NCBI GenBank assembly: GCA_963734395.1
Contig: CAVTGY010000007.1
Location: 744,001-808,000 of the forward strand
Origin: Bog-756 sp963734395
GTDB lineage: Bacteria; Actinomycetota; Acidimicrobiia; Acidimicrobiales; RAAP-2
Direction of reading: 5' to 3'
DNA: 64,000 bases
A model generated the notes under the pieces. It was given only the letters and a program-made list of their open reading frames with translations, did no database searches and was not told the origin of the DNA. The position numbers and the translations under genes are program-made. This document shows, one piece after another, positions 24,810-32,748 of the stretch (position 1 is the first letter of the stretch; every line of letters starts with the position of its first letter).

Positions 24810-25236
24810 GAGCGTCGACCGCTGGACGATCCACGAACGAGACGCACTATCCAGATTCGCTCCGCTGGTCGTCCATGCTCATCGGCTGGAGCAACCGACG
24901 GGTGCTGTAGTCGACCGCCTATTCGCGCTTGGCGTCCGCCAACGGTTCTCCCTCTGGGACGTAGAAGCTCTTCCGATCTGTCCGGTCAGCGATCGACTAC
25001 CGGGAGTTGTCGAAGAACGTGACAAGGACGAACCGCCGATTTTGTACTCCAGTCTCGCCCATCAACAGTTTCTTGATCCGACCCCGGGCCTCGTCCGCCC
25101 CTCAGGTAAGCGTTTTATGCACTGGTCGCCGTGCCACCGGTTACGTCGTATCCGGTGTCCTCGCCCTCCTGTACCGGGTGGCGAAACGGTCCGCGGGGTC
25201 TGCCCATTGCCAGGGCTTGACCGCTCGGTCTACAAT
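24810..25236. other. Intergenic stretch between histidine kinase and FMN riboswitch
   Basis: Frames crossing this stretch have no protein-like features. It should contain the promoter of the riboflavin operon. Confidence 0.4.
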
Positions 25237-25352
25237 CCGGGTCACACGGTGCGAATCCGTGCTGTGCGGTGACAGTCCGCAACTTTCGCCGCTGGCGGAA
25301 CGACCCGGTGCAATCCCGGGACCACCGGTGACAGTCCGCCAACGATGGCGCT
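25237..25352 (+). promoter_or_regulatory. FMN riboswitch (RFN element)
   Basis: The conserved RFN core segments are present in order: ACGGTGCGAATCCGTGC, GCGGTGACAGTCCGC, a variable stem with CGCCGCTGGCGG, CCCGGTGCAATCCCGGG, and ACCGGTGACAGTCCGC. The element ends about 35 bases before the start of a riboflavin biosynthesis gene, the usual target. A GGCGC/GCGCC hairpin after it (25347-25360) and GGAGG at 25376-25380 suggest translational or early transcriptional control by FMN. Confidence 0.9.
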
Positions 25353-25387
25353 ACGGCGCCCTGGCTTGAGCGAACTGGAGGACTGTC

Positions 25388-26608
25388 ATGTTCAATGGCC
25401 GTATCAGCGAGGTCGGCACTCTGGTCGAGGTCGGCCCACGCCTGGTGGTTCGAGCCCCCAAGACAGTCGGAAGCCTGGCTGTTGGCGGCTCGGTGTGCGT
25501 GAGCGGGACCTGTCTGTCAGCGGTGGAGATCGGTGACGACTGGTTTGCTGCCGACGTGTCAGAAGAGACCGCGCGTCGCAGCACCCTCGGCCAGCGCACA
25601 GTCGGGTGTGGAGTCAACCTCGAGCTGCCGCTCCGGGTCGGTGACTCCCTGGACGGGCACCTGGTCCAGGGACACACCGATGCGATCGGCAAGGTCACCG
25701 CAGTCGACGAGGACGCCGCTGGTGGCCGCCGGGTTTGGATTCGCCCACCGCGGCGGTTCATGGACGAGGTGGTGGCCAAGGGCTCCATTGCCGTTGACGG
25801 AGTGAGCCTGACCACGGCCGACACCCTCCAGGACCGCTTCTCGGTGGCGCTGATCCCGATCACCCTGCGGGAGACCACCCTCGGATTGATCCAGGTCGAC
25901 AGCCGGGTCAACCTGGAGTCTGACCTGTTCGTGAAGTCGGCCCGGGAGCTGCACGCGGAGGCGCACCTGGTAGCGAGCCGGTCGTTTGCCGCCCTGCCCT
26001 GGGCCGGGGAGCTGAGGGGGGTGGCCGGGGTGGAGAAGACCGCCACCCAGGTCGCTGCCGGCGGTGCGGTCATTATCCACGATCCCAACCGTGAGGCCGA
26101 GGCCGATGTCGTGTTCGCCGGCGCGGACCTTCGGCCCGAGTCGCTCGTGTTCTTGCTCACCCAAGTCTGCGGCCATACCACCGTGCCCTGTGACCTGGGG
26201 CGCTTGGAGCGCCTGGAGATCCCGCCAATGCCCGGGGGCGGTGACCGTCACGGGACTGCGTATCACGTCTCCGTTGACCTCGCCGCCGGGACCGGCACCG
26301 GGGTTTCGGCCTTCGACCGGGCAGCCACGGTGCGTCGGCTTGCAGACGAACGTGCCCGTCCCGAGGACTTCCTCCAGCCGGGCCACGTGTTCCCACTCGG
26401 CGGAATACCGGGTGGCCTGGCCGAGCGGCGCGGCCACACGGAGGCGTCCCTGGCGCTGTGTCGGGCGGCGGGCCTTCCGACCGTGGCGGTTATCTGCGAG
26501 GTGATGGCCCCGGACGGCCACATGCTGACCGATTCGGCGGTCGAGCGCTTCGCCCTGAGATGGGGCATCCCGATGATCTCGATCGACGAGCTGGCCGCAC
26601 ACCTCTAG
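25388..26608 (+). CDS. ribEB: Riboflavin synthase-DHBP synthase fusion (RibE-RibB)
   Basis: This 406-residue bifunctional enzyme has residues 1-200 as riboflavin synthase, two lumazine-binding barrels: MFNGRISEVGTL, GDSLDGHLVQGHTDAIGKV, then GSIAVDGVSLTT and ETTLGLIQVDSRVNLESD. Residues about 205-406 are 3,4-dihydroxy-2-butanone-4-phosphate synthase, with acidic metal motif NREAEADVVF, HGTAYHVSVDLAAGTGTGVS, FDRAATVR and GHTEASLALCRAAGL. It makes DHBP from ribulose 5-phosphate and converts 6,7-dimethyl-8-ribityllumazine to riboflavin. The joining of these two halves is unusual; RibB is more often fused to RibA. Confidence 0.9.
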   Translation: MFNGRISEVGTLVEVGPRLVVRAPKTVGSLAVGGSVCVSGTCLSAVEIGDDWFAADVSEETARRSTLGQRTVGCGVNLELPLRVGDSLDGHLVQGHTDAIGKVTAVDEDAAGGRRVWIRPPRRFMDEVVAKGSIAVDGVSLTTADTLQDRFSVALIPITLRETTLGLIQVDSRVNLESDLFVKSARELHAEAHLVASRSFAALPWAGELRGVAGVEKTATQVAAGGAVIIHDPNREAEADVVFAGADLRPESLVFLLTQVCGHTTVPCDLGRLERLEIPPMPGGGDRHGTAYHVSVDLAAGTGTGVSAFDRAATVRRLADERARPEDFLQPGHVFPLGGIPGGLAERRGHTEASLALCRAAGLPTVAVICEVMAPDGHMLTDSAVERFALRWGIPMISIDELAAHL

Positions 26609-26620
26609 GGCCCTAGAGCA

Positions 26621-26914
26621 ATGATCCGCGCCATATATCGCTGGCAGCTCGATCCTGAGTGCGAGGGGGCCTTCGCGTCCTGGTGGCACCAGGGGACCGT
26701 CCGAATCCGATCATCCCAGCCCGGGGCGATGGGAAGCACGCTCCTCAGGACAGACTCCGACCCATGCCAGTGGGTGGCCATTGCCCGGTGGGAATCCGTC
26801 CAGGCGCTCACCACGTTCTGGAACGACTCCGGCGGACCTCAGTTTGAGGGAGCAGATCTCGTCTCCGTCGAGGTTCTCGAGGAAGTCGATCACCTGACAC
26901 TCGAGCCTCAGTGA
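26621..26914 (+). CDS. Small ferredoxin-fold (ABM-like) protein
   Basis: This 97-residue protein starts at an ATG 12 bp after the riboflavin gene stop, so it is probably co-transcribed under the FMN riboswitch. The pattern YRWQLDPECEGAFASWW, WVAIARWESVQALTTFW and FEGADLVSVEVLEEVDHL fits the dimeric alpha/beta barrel of antibiotic-biosynthesis-monooxygenase-like proteins. Its link to flavin metabolism is only positional. Confidence 0.65.
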   Translation: MIRAIYRWQLDPECEGAFASWWHQGTVRIRSSQPGAMGSTLLRTDSDPCQWVAIARWESVQALTTFWNDSGGPQFEGADLVSVEVLEEVDHLTLEPQ

Positions 26915-27448
26915 CGTCAGCAAAACGGCGGCGGGACACCGGTTGTCTTTTGCGCTCCGGTAACTGACCCCCTAGCCGATCGTCTTAAGGACGCCTAGGC
27001 GGGCAACATGTGGCTTCACCCACCGGCACAGGTCAGGACGCAGCCGGAGCGACATCGGCACGAGTCTGCTGCCAGAGCACCGATGACAGGTCGTTACGAA
27101 CCACGCGCAGCTGCTGATACCTCTCAAAGCCTCCGCCCCCGGGAATCTCATCGGCGTACACCGTGGCGCCGGGTCCAAAGGACGGATGTGCCGATCACGG
27201 TTCTTACCTGTTGCCAGTGGAATGACTCGCGCGCGGACCCTTCAATCGTCGGTCTGAACACGATTCGGCGGCGAGAGATGTGCAGGGTGCTGAGGTGAAC
27301 TTCATGGTTGTTGCGATCCCGTTATGGGTATTAATAAAGGGCCGGGTCCGCGGGAGGGACAAACGCTTCTTAGCCCCGGGCCCGGCGTGAAGGCGTCGCA
27401 ACGAAACGAGATCATCTTTTTGGACCACTGCCAGAAAGTGGGGGACCC
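26915..27448. other. Intergenic stretch upstream of a secreted protein gene
   Basis: No convincing gene is seen. There is a GC-rich region with GGGCCGGGTCC near 27340 and CCCGGGCCCGGC near 27376 that can fold into a hairpin, just after an AT-rich TATTAATAAA (27329-27338) that may be promoter-like. Confidence 0.35.
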
Positions 27449-27973
27449 GTGAGAAAGACCTGTATCGCCATTGTCCTGACCGTGATTGGGCTATCCGCTT
27501 TGAACGGCTCGGCGTCCGCAACCCCGCTTACTGGGAAGGTGAGACCCTATGTTGAGCTAGGCCACGGCACGATTGTCTCAACGGTTCAGAACGTCACTAC
27601 GTCGACCGGGAAGGTGGTCGGCATACCGATCCGCAGGGGCACCACAAGTGGATCAGAGGTGGCGGCCAGTAGTCCACCACCATGTGGTCCTAACGCCGGT
27701 AGCCCGGTCACGGGATCGGTCACCACTACGGCCTCAAATGGAAACGAGTTGAACACTTCATTGAACGGAACAGTGTGCAAGTCGGCCTCGACTTCGTCGT
27801 ACACCCGCTATCTATTGACCGCCACGGTCACGATCACTGGCGGGACAGGTCGGTTTACTGATGCCACGGGTGGCGGAAAACTCTATTCGACAGTCACCCT
27901 CTATCCGAACAGCGGAGGGTCACAAGGTCCGTTCACTTCTCTTGTCATCGGTGCCATTCGACTGGCCCGATAG
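27449..27973 (+). CDS. Secreted protein of unknown function
   Basis: This 174-residue protein has a signal peptide (MRKTCIAIVLTVIGLSALN, cleavage near SASA). The mature part is rich in Thr/Ser/Gly. It includes VTGSVTTTASNGNELNTSLN and VTITGGTGRFTDATGGGKL, a pattern seen in small secreted beta-strand proteins of actinobacteria whose role is unknown. There are two Cys (PPCGPN and TVCKS), possibly a disulfide. It starts at a GTG after a G-rich ribosome site. Confidence 0.65.
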   Translation: MRKTCIAIVLTVIGLSALNGSASATPLTGKVRPYVELGHGTIVSTVQNVTTSTGKVVGIPIRRGTTSGSEVAASSPPPCGPNAGSPVTGSVTTTASNGNELNTSLNGTVCKSASTSSYTRYLLTATVTITGGTGRFTDATGGGKLYSTVTLYPNSGGSQGPFTSLVIGAIRLAR

Positions 27974-27974
27974 C

Positions 27975-28045
27975 GGGTGATGGGGTCCGACGACTACCCT
28001 CCGCCCCTGTGGGGTTCGCACGGTGTTGGTGGGTAGGAGCGGGTG
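27975..28045 (+). repeat. Intergenic repeat R1 (partner at 29732-29795)
   Basis: It begins with GGGTGATGGGGTC directly after the stop of the secreted protein, then CCCTCCG and a CCCC/GGGG mini-hairpin. A similar block with the same order follows the gene ending at 29721. It may be a shared terminator or a small repeated element. Confidence 0.5.
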
Positions 28046-28154
28046 AGAAGCGGACGCGGGGATACTCGGGTCATCTCGGCCGGGCAAAATGGGGGTGCGG
28101 ATTCCCAGGTGAACAACTCTTGCGCTTTACCTAACGCCCCACATCGGGAGGACC

Positions 28155-28346
28155 ATGGCAACTAACACGGCAGTTTGCCCGGATGGTAAATCGAGGGCGT
28201 ACACGGTGATAGGTGATACCGCGATTGTTGAGGTGCGAGGAAGTCAGATCCGAGGGACGATCGCCGAAGAGGATGGCATTACGAAGTTCCGACCGTTAGC
28301 CAGACATCCTGGCGCGCAACGCATGTGGTACCCGCCCGGGTCATAG
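28155..28346 (+). CDS. Small hypothetical protein
   Basis: This 63-residue protein starts at an ATG preceded by GGGAGGACC, a good ribosome site. It reads as a compact beta-rich domain (AYTVIGDTAIVEVRGSQIRG). No family was recognised. A hairpin at 28378-28392 follows it. Confidence 0.5.
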   Translation: MATNTAVCPDGKSRAYTVIGDTAIVEVRGSQIRGTIAEEDGITKFRPLARHPGAQRMWYPPGS

Positions 28347-28377
28347 TCCCGCTCATTGAAGGATCTCGGGACACCCT

Positions 28378-28392
28378 CCGTACACCGTACGG
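28378..28392. terminator. Short perfect hairpin
   Basis: CCGTAC and GTACGG surround a three-base loop, 32 bp after the stop of the small gene at 28155-28346. Confidence 0.4.
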
Positions 28393-28394
28393 CC

Positions 28395-28459
28395 CTCTAC
28401 CCCGGCAGGATTGGGGGGACTTTCCCCCAGGGTAGAAGGCGGGCCAAACCCGGGTAGAG
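28395..28459. promoter_or_regulatory. Alternative stem-loops (attenuator-like)
   Basis: CTCTACCC at 28395-28402 can pair with GGGTAGAG at 28452-28459, or its last six bases with GGGTAG at 28430-28435. A GGGGG/CCCCC hairpin (28413-28428) lies inside. The two outer pairings exclude each other, as in attenuators. Confidence 0.35.
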
Positions 28460-28621
28460 AGGTGGAATCCCAGTCGGCGGGCCTGGTTGATTCGATGATA
28501 TTGGGAGTGGTTGCTAGGTCAAACAAAGTCAGAACTGGGGGAAACCCGGGAGATACCCGAGGTCACCAGGTCGTGAGTGAACCCCTGGACATACGAACGT
28601 ATGTTCGATACCGTCACCCCC

Positions 28622-28867
28622 ATGCTGTACGAGGTCGATGTCACCATCACCAAGCCGCTAGACGACCGGATGCGGCGGTTCCTCGACGCGGTGCAACACT
28701 CCGCGAACCGTGTGGTGCGATTCAGTGGGAATAGTCGGTCGATCAGGGTGACGGTCGAGGTGGCCGGGCTATGCCGGGAGGACGCGATCCGTGCGGCGGC
28801 GGGGGAAGTCGCGAGGATCTTTCCCGCGAGCAATGACGAGAGGTACGGCGAACCGCGAGAGAAGTAG
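28622..28867 (+). CDS. Small hypothetical protein
   Basis: This 81-residue protein begins MLYEVDVTITKPLDDRM. It has an alternating beta-alpha-beta pattern with VVRFSGNSRSIRVTVEVAG and a C-terminal helix, suggesting a ferredoxin-like fold. The start is uncertain (ATGs at 28577, 28601 and 28622; no strong ribosome site). The function is unknown. Confidence 0.5.
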   Translation: MLYEVDVTITKPLDDRMRRFLDAVQHSANRVVRFSGNSRSIRVTVEVAGLCREDAIRAAAGEVARIFPASNDERYGEPREK

Positions 28868-28998
28868 TCGAATCAGGTACCAGGAAAGCATTGGTTGTAG
28901 CCAGTCAGATTCAGGTGACTCGCAACGCGACCGGAGGGGTCAGATAGGCCGGTGAGTGGGGTGTGGTTTCGGGAGCAACCTGGACGATCACTTGGTAG

Positions 28999-29721
28999 TT
29001 GCCAACCAACTCGGCCACCATGACTTCGGTAACGTCCGCGACCACGACGACTACGACCCCATCGCAGGGAACCATCGCAACGGTGCTTCCTGTCGGCGCG
29101 TGTTCCCAAACCTCTGGGGCTCCGAGTACCGGTCCCGCGTGGGTCCCGACTCAACTCGCCGGGGCCGTCCCTGCTACCGAAGTTGCCCAAGTCGAGTTCT
29201 ACTCCATAGGCACAGAGACCATCCTGGGTCCCCGAGGATGGTCGTGCGCACAACTCACCGGTGCCGATGGTTCCGCCGCGATGGATGTGTACCCACCGGG
29301 TCAACCCAATCCCACAACGTCGGCATCTGAACCTGTCCCAGGGACCCAGATCATCGCCGCCACATTCGACTACACCGCACATATTCCCGGAGTTGACCTG
29401 GCATGTCCCTATTTCCCGAAGGTGGCCTCCGCGAGCGAACCGTGCCCGGGTCCCGTCCCATCCGGTGAGGAGGTCCACCAACTCACACCCGATGTGGTTA
29501 CCATCACCGACCCAGCGGGAGTGAAGGGGGCACTTGACGGATCGGGAGGAACGATTGCCGTCACGGGCGTGATGATCGTTCCACAGGCACTAAATCTGGT
29601 CAATGGGGTCGAGATTGCCGAGGAGTCATGCAGTCTTTCCAACACCGCGCTCTGCCCCAGCATCCTCCAAGACTTTTTGGTGCGGCAGTTCCCGGTTCCC
29701 ACCTACCCGCCAGCGTCTTGA
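28999..29721 (+). CDS. Hypothetical secreted-type protein, N-terminus uncertain
   Basis: This 240-residue frame starts from a TTG directly after a stop. After a Thr-rich stretch the body shows GPRGWSCAQLTGADGSAAMDVYPPG, TFDYTAHIPGVDLACPYFP (each in part) and VVTITDPAGVKGALDGSGG, with paired Cys residues as in extracytoplasmic proteins. A secretion signal would be expected but none is encoded in frame upstream. The gene may therefore have lost its 5' end, or a frameshift may hide it. The family was not identified with certainty. Confidence 0.5.
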   Translation: MPTNSATMTSVTSATTTTTTPSQGTIATVLPVGACSQTSGAPSTGPAWVPTQLAGAVPATEVAQVEFYSIGTETILGPRGWSCAQLTGADGSAAMDVYPPGQPNPTTSASEPVPGTQIIAATFDYTAHIPGVDLACPYFPKVASASEPCPGPVPSGEEVHQLTPDVVTITDPAGVKGALDGSGGTIAVTGVMIVPQALNLVNGVEIAEESCSLSNTALCPSILQDFLVRQFPVPTYPPAS

Positions 29722-29731
29722 TCGTGAGTGC

Positions 29732-29795
29732 CGGGTGATGGGGTCGGGCCGACGCCCTCCGTCCCTTGTGGGGCCGGTCGGGTCATGGTAGGGAG
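29732..29795 (+). repeat. Intergenic repeat R2 (partner at 27975-28045)
   Basis: GGGTGATGGGGTC, CCCTCCG and CCCTTGTGGGG occur in the same order and position after a stop codon as in R1. Further downstream both loci contain GCAAAATGG followed by ATTCCCAGGT or AATCCCAGGT, extending the similarity to more than 100 bp. Confidence 0.5.
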
Positions 29796-29975
29796 CGACA
29801 GTGGGGGAGACATCAAGGTCATCCGCGTAGCCACGTCAAGAGAAGTGCGACCGACGTTCCAAACTTCGGCCGTCTTCGGCCGTGAGAGGTCGAAACACAG
29901 TGCAAAATGGCCCGAACTGTTGAGGGGTGAATCCCAGGTCAATCCCTGTAAGTGGCGGTCACAGGGTTGCTCCTT

Positions 29976-30022
29976 TCACCTTGCCAAGGTGAGGGTCGCG
30001 GGTTCGAATCCCGTGGTCCGCT
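29976..30022 (+). other. 3' half of a tRNA-Gly(GCC): probable attachment-site remnant
   Basis: An anticodon stem-loop (TCACC TTGCCAA GGTGA, anticodon GCC), a five-base variable loop, a T arm (GCGGG TTCGAAT CCCGT) and the 3' acceptor strand GGTCCGC are present in correct spacing. No D arm or matching 5' acceptor strand (GCGGACC) lies upstream. A 3' tRNA fragment is the classic duplicate left by an integrative element that uses a tRNA gene as attachment site. The remainder of 29796-30483 has no gene. Confidence 0.6.
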
Positions 30023-30114
30023 CTCAATGAGCTTGACCCCATTCAGTGGAGCTGCAGCTCACGGCCGGGGGGATGGCTCTATTGGGCCTTCTGAGATGCG
30101 TTTGATCTTTCCGG

Positions 30115-30132
30115 GTACCACATCCGTACCAC
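30115..30132 (+). repeat. Direct repeats GTACCAC near the tRNA fragment
   Basis: GTACCAC occurs at 30115-30121 and 30126-30132, 11 bp apart, about 95 bp from the tRNA-Gly fragment. The spacing of one helical turn would suit integrase arm-type sites. Confidence 0.3.
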
Positions 30133-30483
30133 GTAGCGGCCCACATAGAAGGGCCGTGAAGCGTTGGCAGTGGCGCCGATTTTGGCCGTCCCTTGCATAC
30201 GCACAGACAGATGAACAGCCAATTGGTTCGGCGGCTTTTCGTTTTTGTGGGGTTGTGGGGTTGTGGAGTTCTACACAACTTCTGCCTATGCGGGATGGGT
30301 AGGGCGCCAGGGCACGGGCCGGCCGGCACGCTGCGCTTTCGCAGGTCGAGATGGGATGGGCAGCGATGATGCGTTGCATAGTGCGTGCGCTGGGCGCGCC
30401 TATGTAGCTGCCCTACTCAGCCGGCCCTCAGCTTCGACCGGCCCATCACGCACGCAGCGATTTCGTTAGATAGCTGCGTCCAG

Positions 30484-31009
30484 TTAGGCGTGTCCGCGCC
30501 GGGAGCCGGCCCTGACCGCCGGACGCACCGTGGCGCCAACCTGTGTGGGGATGGCGATGAACAAGATCGTTGCGTATCCCAGGATCGCCACTCCGGTGGC
30601 GAGAGCCATGCCGAAGGAGGCGCCGTTGCCCGAGTGGCCGACGAACCTCGCCCCAGAGACCCACGCGGCAAAAATGGCCAATAGAGCAATGGATCCGATG
30701 ATGATCAGAGTTGATTGGCGGATTAGTACGGCACGTACGACCACCGAGATTGCGGTGACGATCAGCAGGGTGCCCAGCAGGGCATGAAGAGTGAGGCCGA
30801 CAGGACCGTGGGCCACCGCGCCTGCGAACGCGGCGAAGGTCGCCTTCCCGTGATCTGATGCGGGCAGGTTTGCGTAGAGGTTGGTCCAGATGCCAAGGCC
30901 GTATTCGAGGATCAGCATGACCGAGGCCGGCCAACACGTTGTTGCGCAACCCTCGAACTCTTGCGGTGACTCCGTCGTCGACCAACTGTTCGCTGGAAGA
31001 AGTCGTCAT
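30484..31009 (-). pseudogene. Four-helix membrane protein, one frameshift
   Basis: It starts at ATG 31009, overlapping the stop of the preceding gene (ATGA). The first 29 residues (MTTSSSEQLVDDGVTARVRG) are followed by an extra base near 30917. The next frame then encodes the rest, with four hydrophobic segments such as GLTLHALLGTLLIVTAISVVV and TLIIIGSIALLAIFAAWVSG (in part). Restored length is about 174 residues. The family was not recognised with certainty. It is the last gene of a four-gene operon divergent from MarR. Confidence 0.65.
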
Positions 31010-31368
31010 AACATGATCTTTCCGCGGGCGATGTCGAGGGTTACTGCGGTCATCGTCATGAGAGCGCTATCGATAAGGTCTGGGCGTGCCGTGACATCGC
31101 GTCCGTCGAGTCGGAACCGTTCGGGGCGGCCGGGCTCGAGGTTGAGCTTCAAGTTCCCGCCGCCTGGCGTAAGCAACAGGTCTCCGTCCTTGACGTAGCT
31201 GACTGGTTGCCGATGGGACCCTCCGCTGCGTCGCCCGGTGAGGTAGAGGAGCATGAACCGCTTGCTGATCGGCGTTGACAAGGGCAGGGTGAGGACTCGA
31301 CTCATGGGCGGGTTGACGAGTCGCATCAACCTCGCTTGACGGCGCGGTCGACGAGACCGGTCAGTCAT
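31006..31368 (-). CDS. Deazaflavin-dependent nitroreductase-like protein
   Basis: This 120-residue protein starts at ATG 31368, which follows CGGAGAA. The split-barrel pattern is RFMLLYLTGRRSGGSHRQPVSYV, GDLLLTPGGGNLKLNLEPG (each in part) and RLDGRDVTARPDLID. This matches the short F420/FMN-binding nitroreductase-like family (DUF385) in which the G-R-R-S-G motif contacts the cofactor phosphate. It probably reduces a small quinone or nitro-type compound. It lies downstream of an SDR and overlaps the membrane-protein gene by four bases. Confidence 0.75.
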   Translation of the reverse strand: MTDRSRRPRRQARLMRLVNPPMSRVLTLPLSTPISKRFMLLYLTGRRSGGSHRQPVSYVKDGDLLLTPGGGNLKLNLEPGRPERFRLDGRDVTARPDLIDSALMTMTAVTLDIARGKIML

Positions 31369-31448
31369 CGATTTCTCCGTTCTCATGGTTCTGTTCGTCT
31401 CGCTTTCGTCGCCGGCGGCATCGGCAGTGGTTTTCGGCATATGTGGGT

Positions 31449-32208
31449 TCAGACGAGGACGGAGCCGCCGGCAATGTCCAGGGTGGTCCCGCTGATCCAC
31501 GACGAGTGATCCGAGGCCAGGAACAAGGCGGCGTGGGCAACGTCATCGGGCGTGCCGAGGCGCTGGATCGGATGGGTGTGGCGCAGCTGCTCTTGGATGG
31601 CTTCGGGTATTTGCTGCTTGATTGCGCTCGGTCAGGATCGTTTCGGGGGCGAGGCAGTTGACCCGGATACCATCGGGTCCTGCTTGGGCGGCCAGCTCCT
31701 TGGTGAGCACTTCGATACCGGCTTTGGCGGCGGCGTAGGCCAGTGGGGACTGGGGCGTCGGACGACGGGCGGCGGCCGAGGACATGGTGATGATGGTGCC
31801 GTGGTGGCGTTGTCTCATCCCGGGCAGGAAGGCCTTGATGGTCAGGAAGGTGGCGGTGAGGTTGGCGTCGACCGATCCTCGCCAGTCGGCTTCGGTGATG
31901 TCTTCGAGCGGCCCGGGCCGGACGGTGCTTCCGCCGGCGTTGGCGACCAGGATGTCTATGGGACCGAGACGTTGCTCGATCGAGTCTCGCATGGCTTCGA
32001 TCTGCTCGTAGCGGGTGAGGTCGGCGATCGCCGCGAGGGCACGACCGCCGGATTTCTCGATGTCGGCGACCACGGTCCGCACCGCATCGGCGTCGCGACC
32101 ATGGACGATGACGGCGGCGCCTCGCTCGGCGAAGAGTCTGGCGATGGCGGCCCCGATGCCGCGCGAGCTCCCGGTCACCAGCGCGACACGGCCGTCCAGC
32201 TCGGTCAT
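31449..32208 (-). pseudogene. Short-chain dehydrogenase/reductase, one frameshift
   Basis: ATG 32208 overlaps the stop of the upstream NTF2-like gene (ATGA). The Rossmann motif is VTGSSRGIGAAIA, then VANAGGS, the catalytic Ser in ITMSSAAAR, and Tyr-Lys in AYAAAKAG. One extra base near 31625 shifts the frame after ILTER. The other frame supplies the normal C-terminus (PIQRLGTPDDVAHAALFLA, SSWISGTTLDIAGGSVLV) and ends at 31449. Restored length is about 252 residues. It is an NAD(P)-dependent oxidoreductase; the substrate is unknown. Confidence 0.85.
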
Positions 32209-32648
32209 CGTCCCTCCCTGTCTGCGTTCGTGGCGGCATAACTCTCGGCGGAGTCGGTTGGTCCTGGCATGGGTGGGGAGCCCTGGGTGCCGGCGATGAA
32301 GCTCATGTGGACGGCGGCCAACCGCAGTGCTTCCGAGTTGGACGCGATGACGAGCGTGGCCCGTAGCGCTTCGGGCAGGGGCTGGCCTTGATAGGTGCCA
32401 CGGGCGTTGTTGCGGGCCGTGACAACGGCAACGTCGCCGTAGAGGCGAATCTGGATCTCTTCGAGACTGAACTGCTCGTAGGCCAGGCCTTGGCGATAGC
32501 GGTCCAGCCATGCGGGCCGGGGGAGGATGAATCCGAGTGGGCCGACACCAGAGAAGTCGTCGGTGAGGAGGGTCGCCAGCGTCTCGGTGTCTCCGGCGAG
32601 CTCGGCAGTGGTCCATTGCGAGAGGAAAGCGTGCAGGTGCTCTGACAT
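32205..32648 (-). CDS. NTF2-like (SnoaL/DUF4440) protein
   Basis: This 147-residue protein starts at ATG 32648 after AAGGAGA. The NTF2 fold is suggested by HAFLSQWTTAELAGDTETLATLLTDDFSGVGP (in part), WLDRYRQGLAYEQFSLEEI and VAVVTARNNARGTYQGQ. Members are small cone-shaped enzymes or ligand-binding proteins. It is the first gene of the operon running to 30484, transcribed away from the MarR gene. Confidence 0.8.
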   Translation of the reverse strand: MSEHLHAFLSQWTTAELAGDTETLATLLTDDFSGVGPLGFILPRPAWLDRYRQGLAYEQFSLEEIQIRLYGDVAVVTARNNARGTYQGQPLPEALRATLVIASNSEALRLAAVHMSFIAGTQGSPPMPGPTDSAESYAATNADREGR

Positions 32649-32748
32649 CTGGGGGGTCTCCTTGGACGACGGCGCTCCCAAAAGCATAGGTATCGAAAGC
32701 TTAGAAGTCAAATGGTTAGAGGTCGATGGGTAGTGGTATCCTGACCGG
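32649..32748 (+). promoter_or_regulatory. Divergent promoter region between NTF2-like operon and marR
   Basis: On the plus strand TTAGAG (32716-32721) and TATCCT (32737-32742) sit 15 bp apart. The GTG start at 32749 is six bases after the -10-like box, so the marR transcript is probably leaderless. AGCATAGGTATCG and AAGCTTAG at 32680-32705 are AT-richer and are candidate operator DNA. Confidence 0.4.

Noticed and set aside
29952..30302. Plus-strand frame of 116 codons over the tRNA fragment
   Set aside because: It reads through a tRNA-derived sequence and has no protein features.
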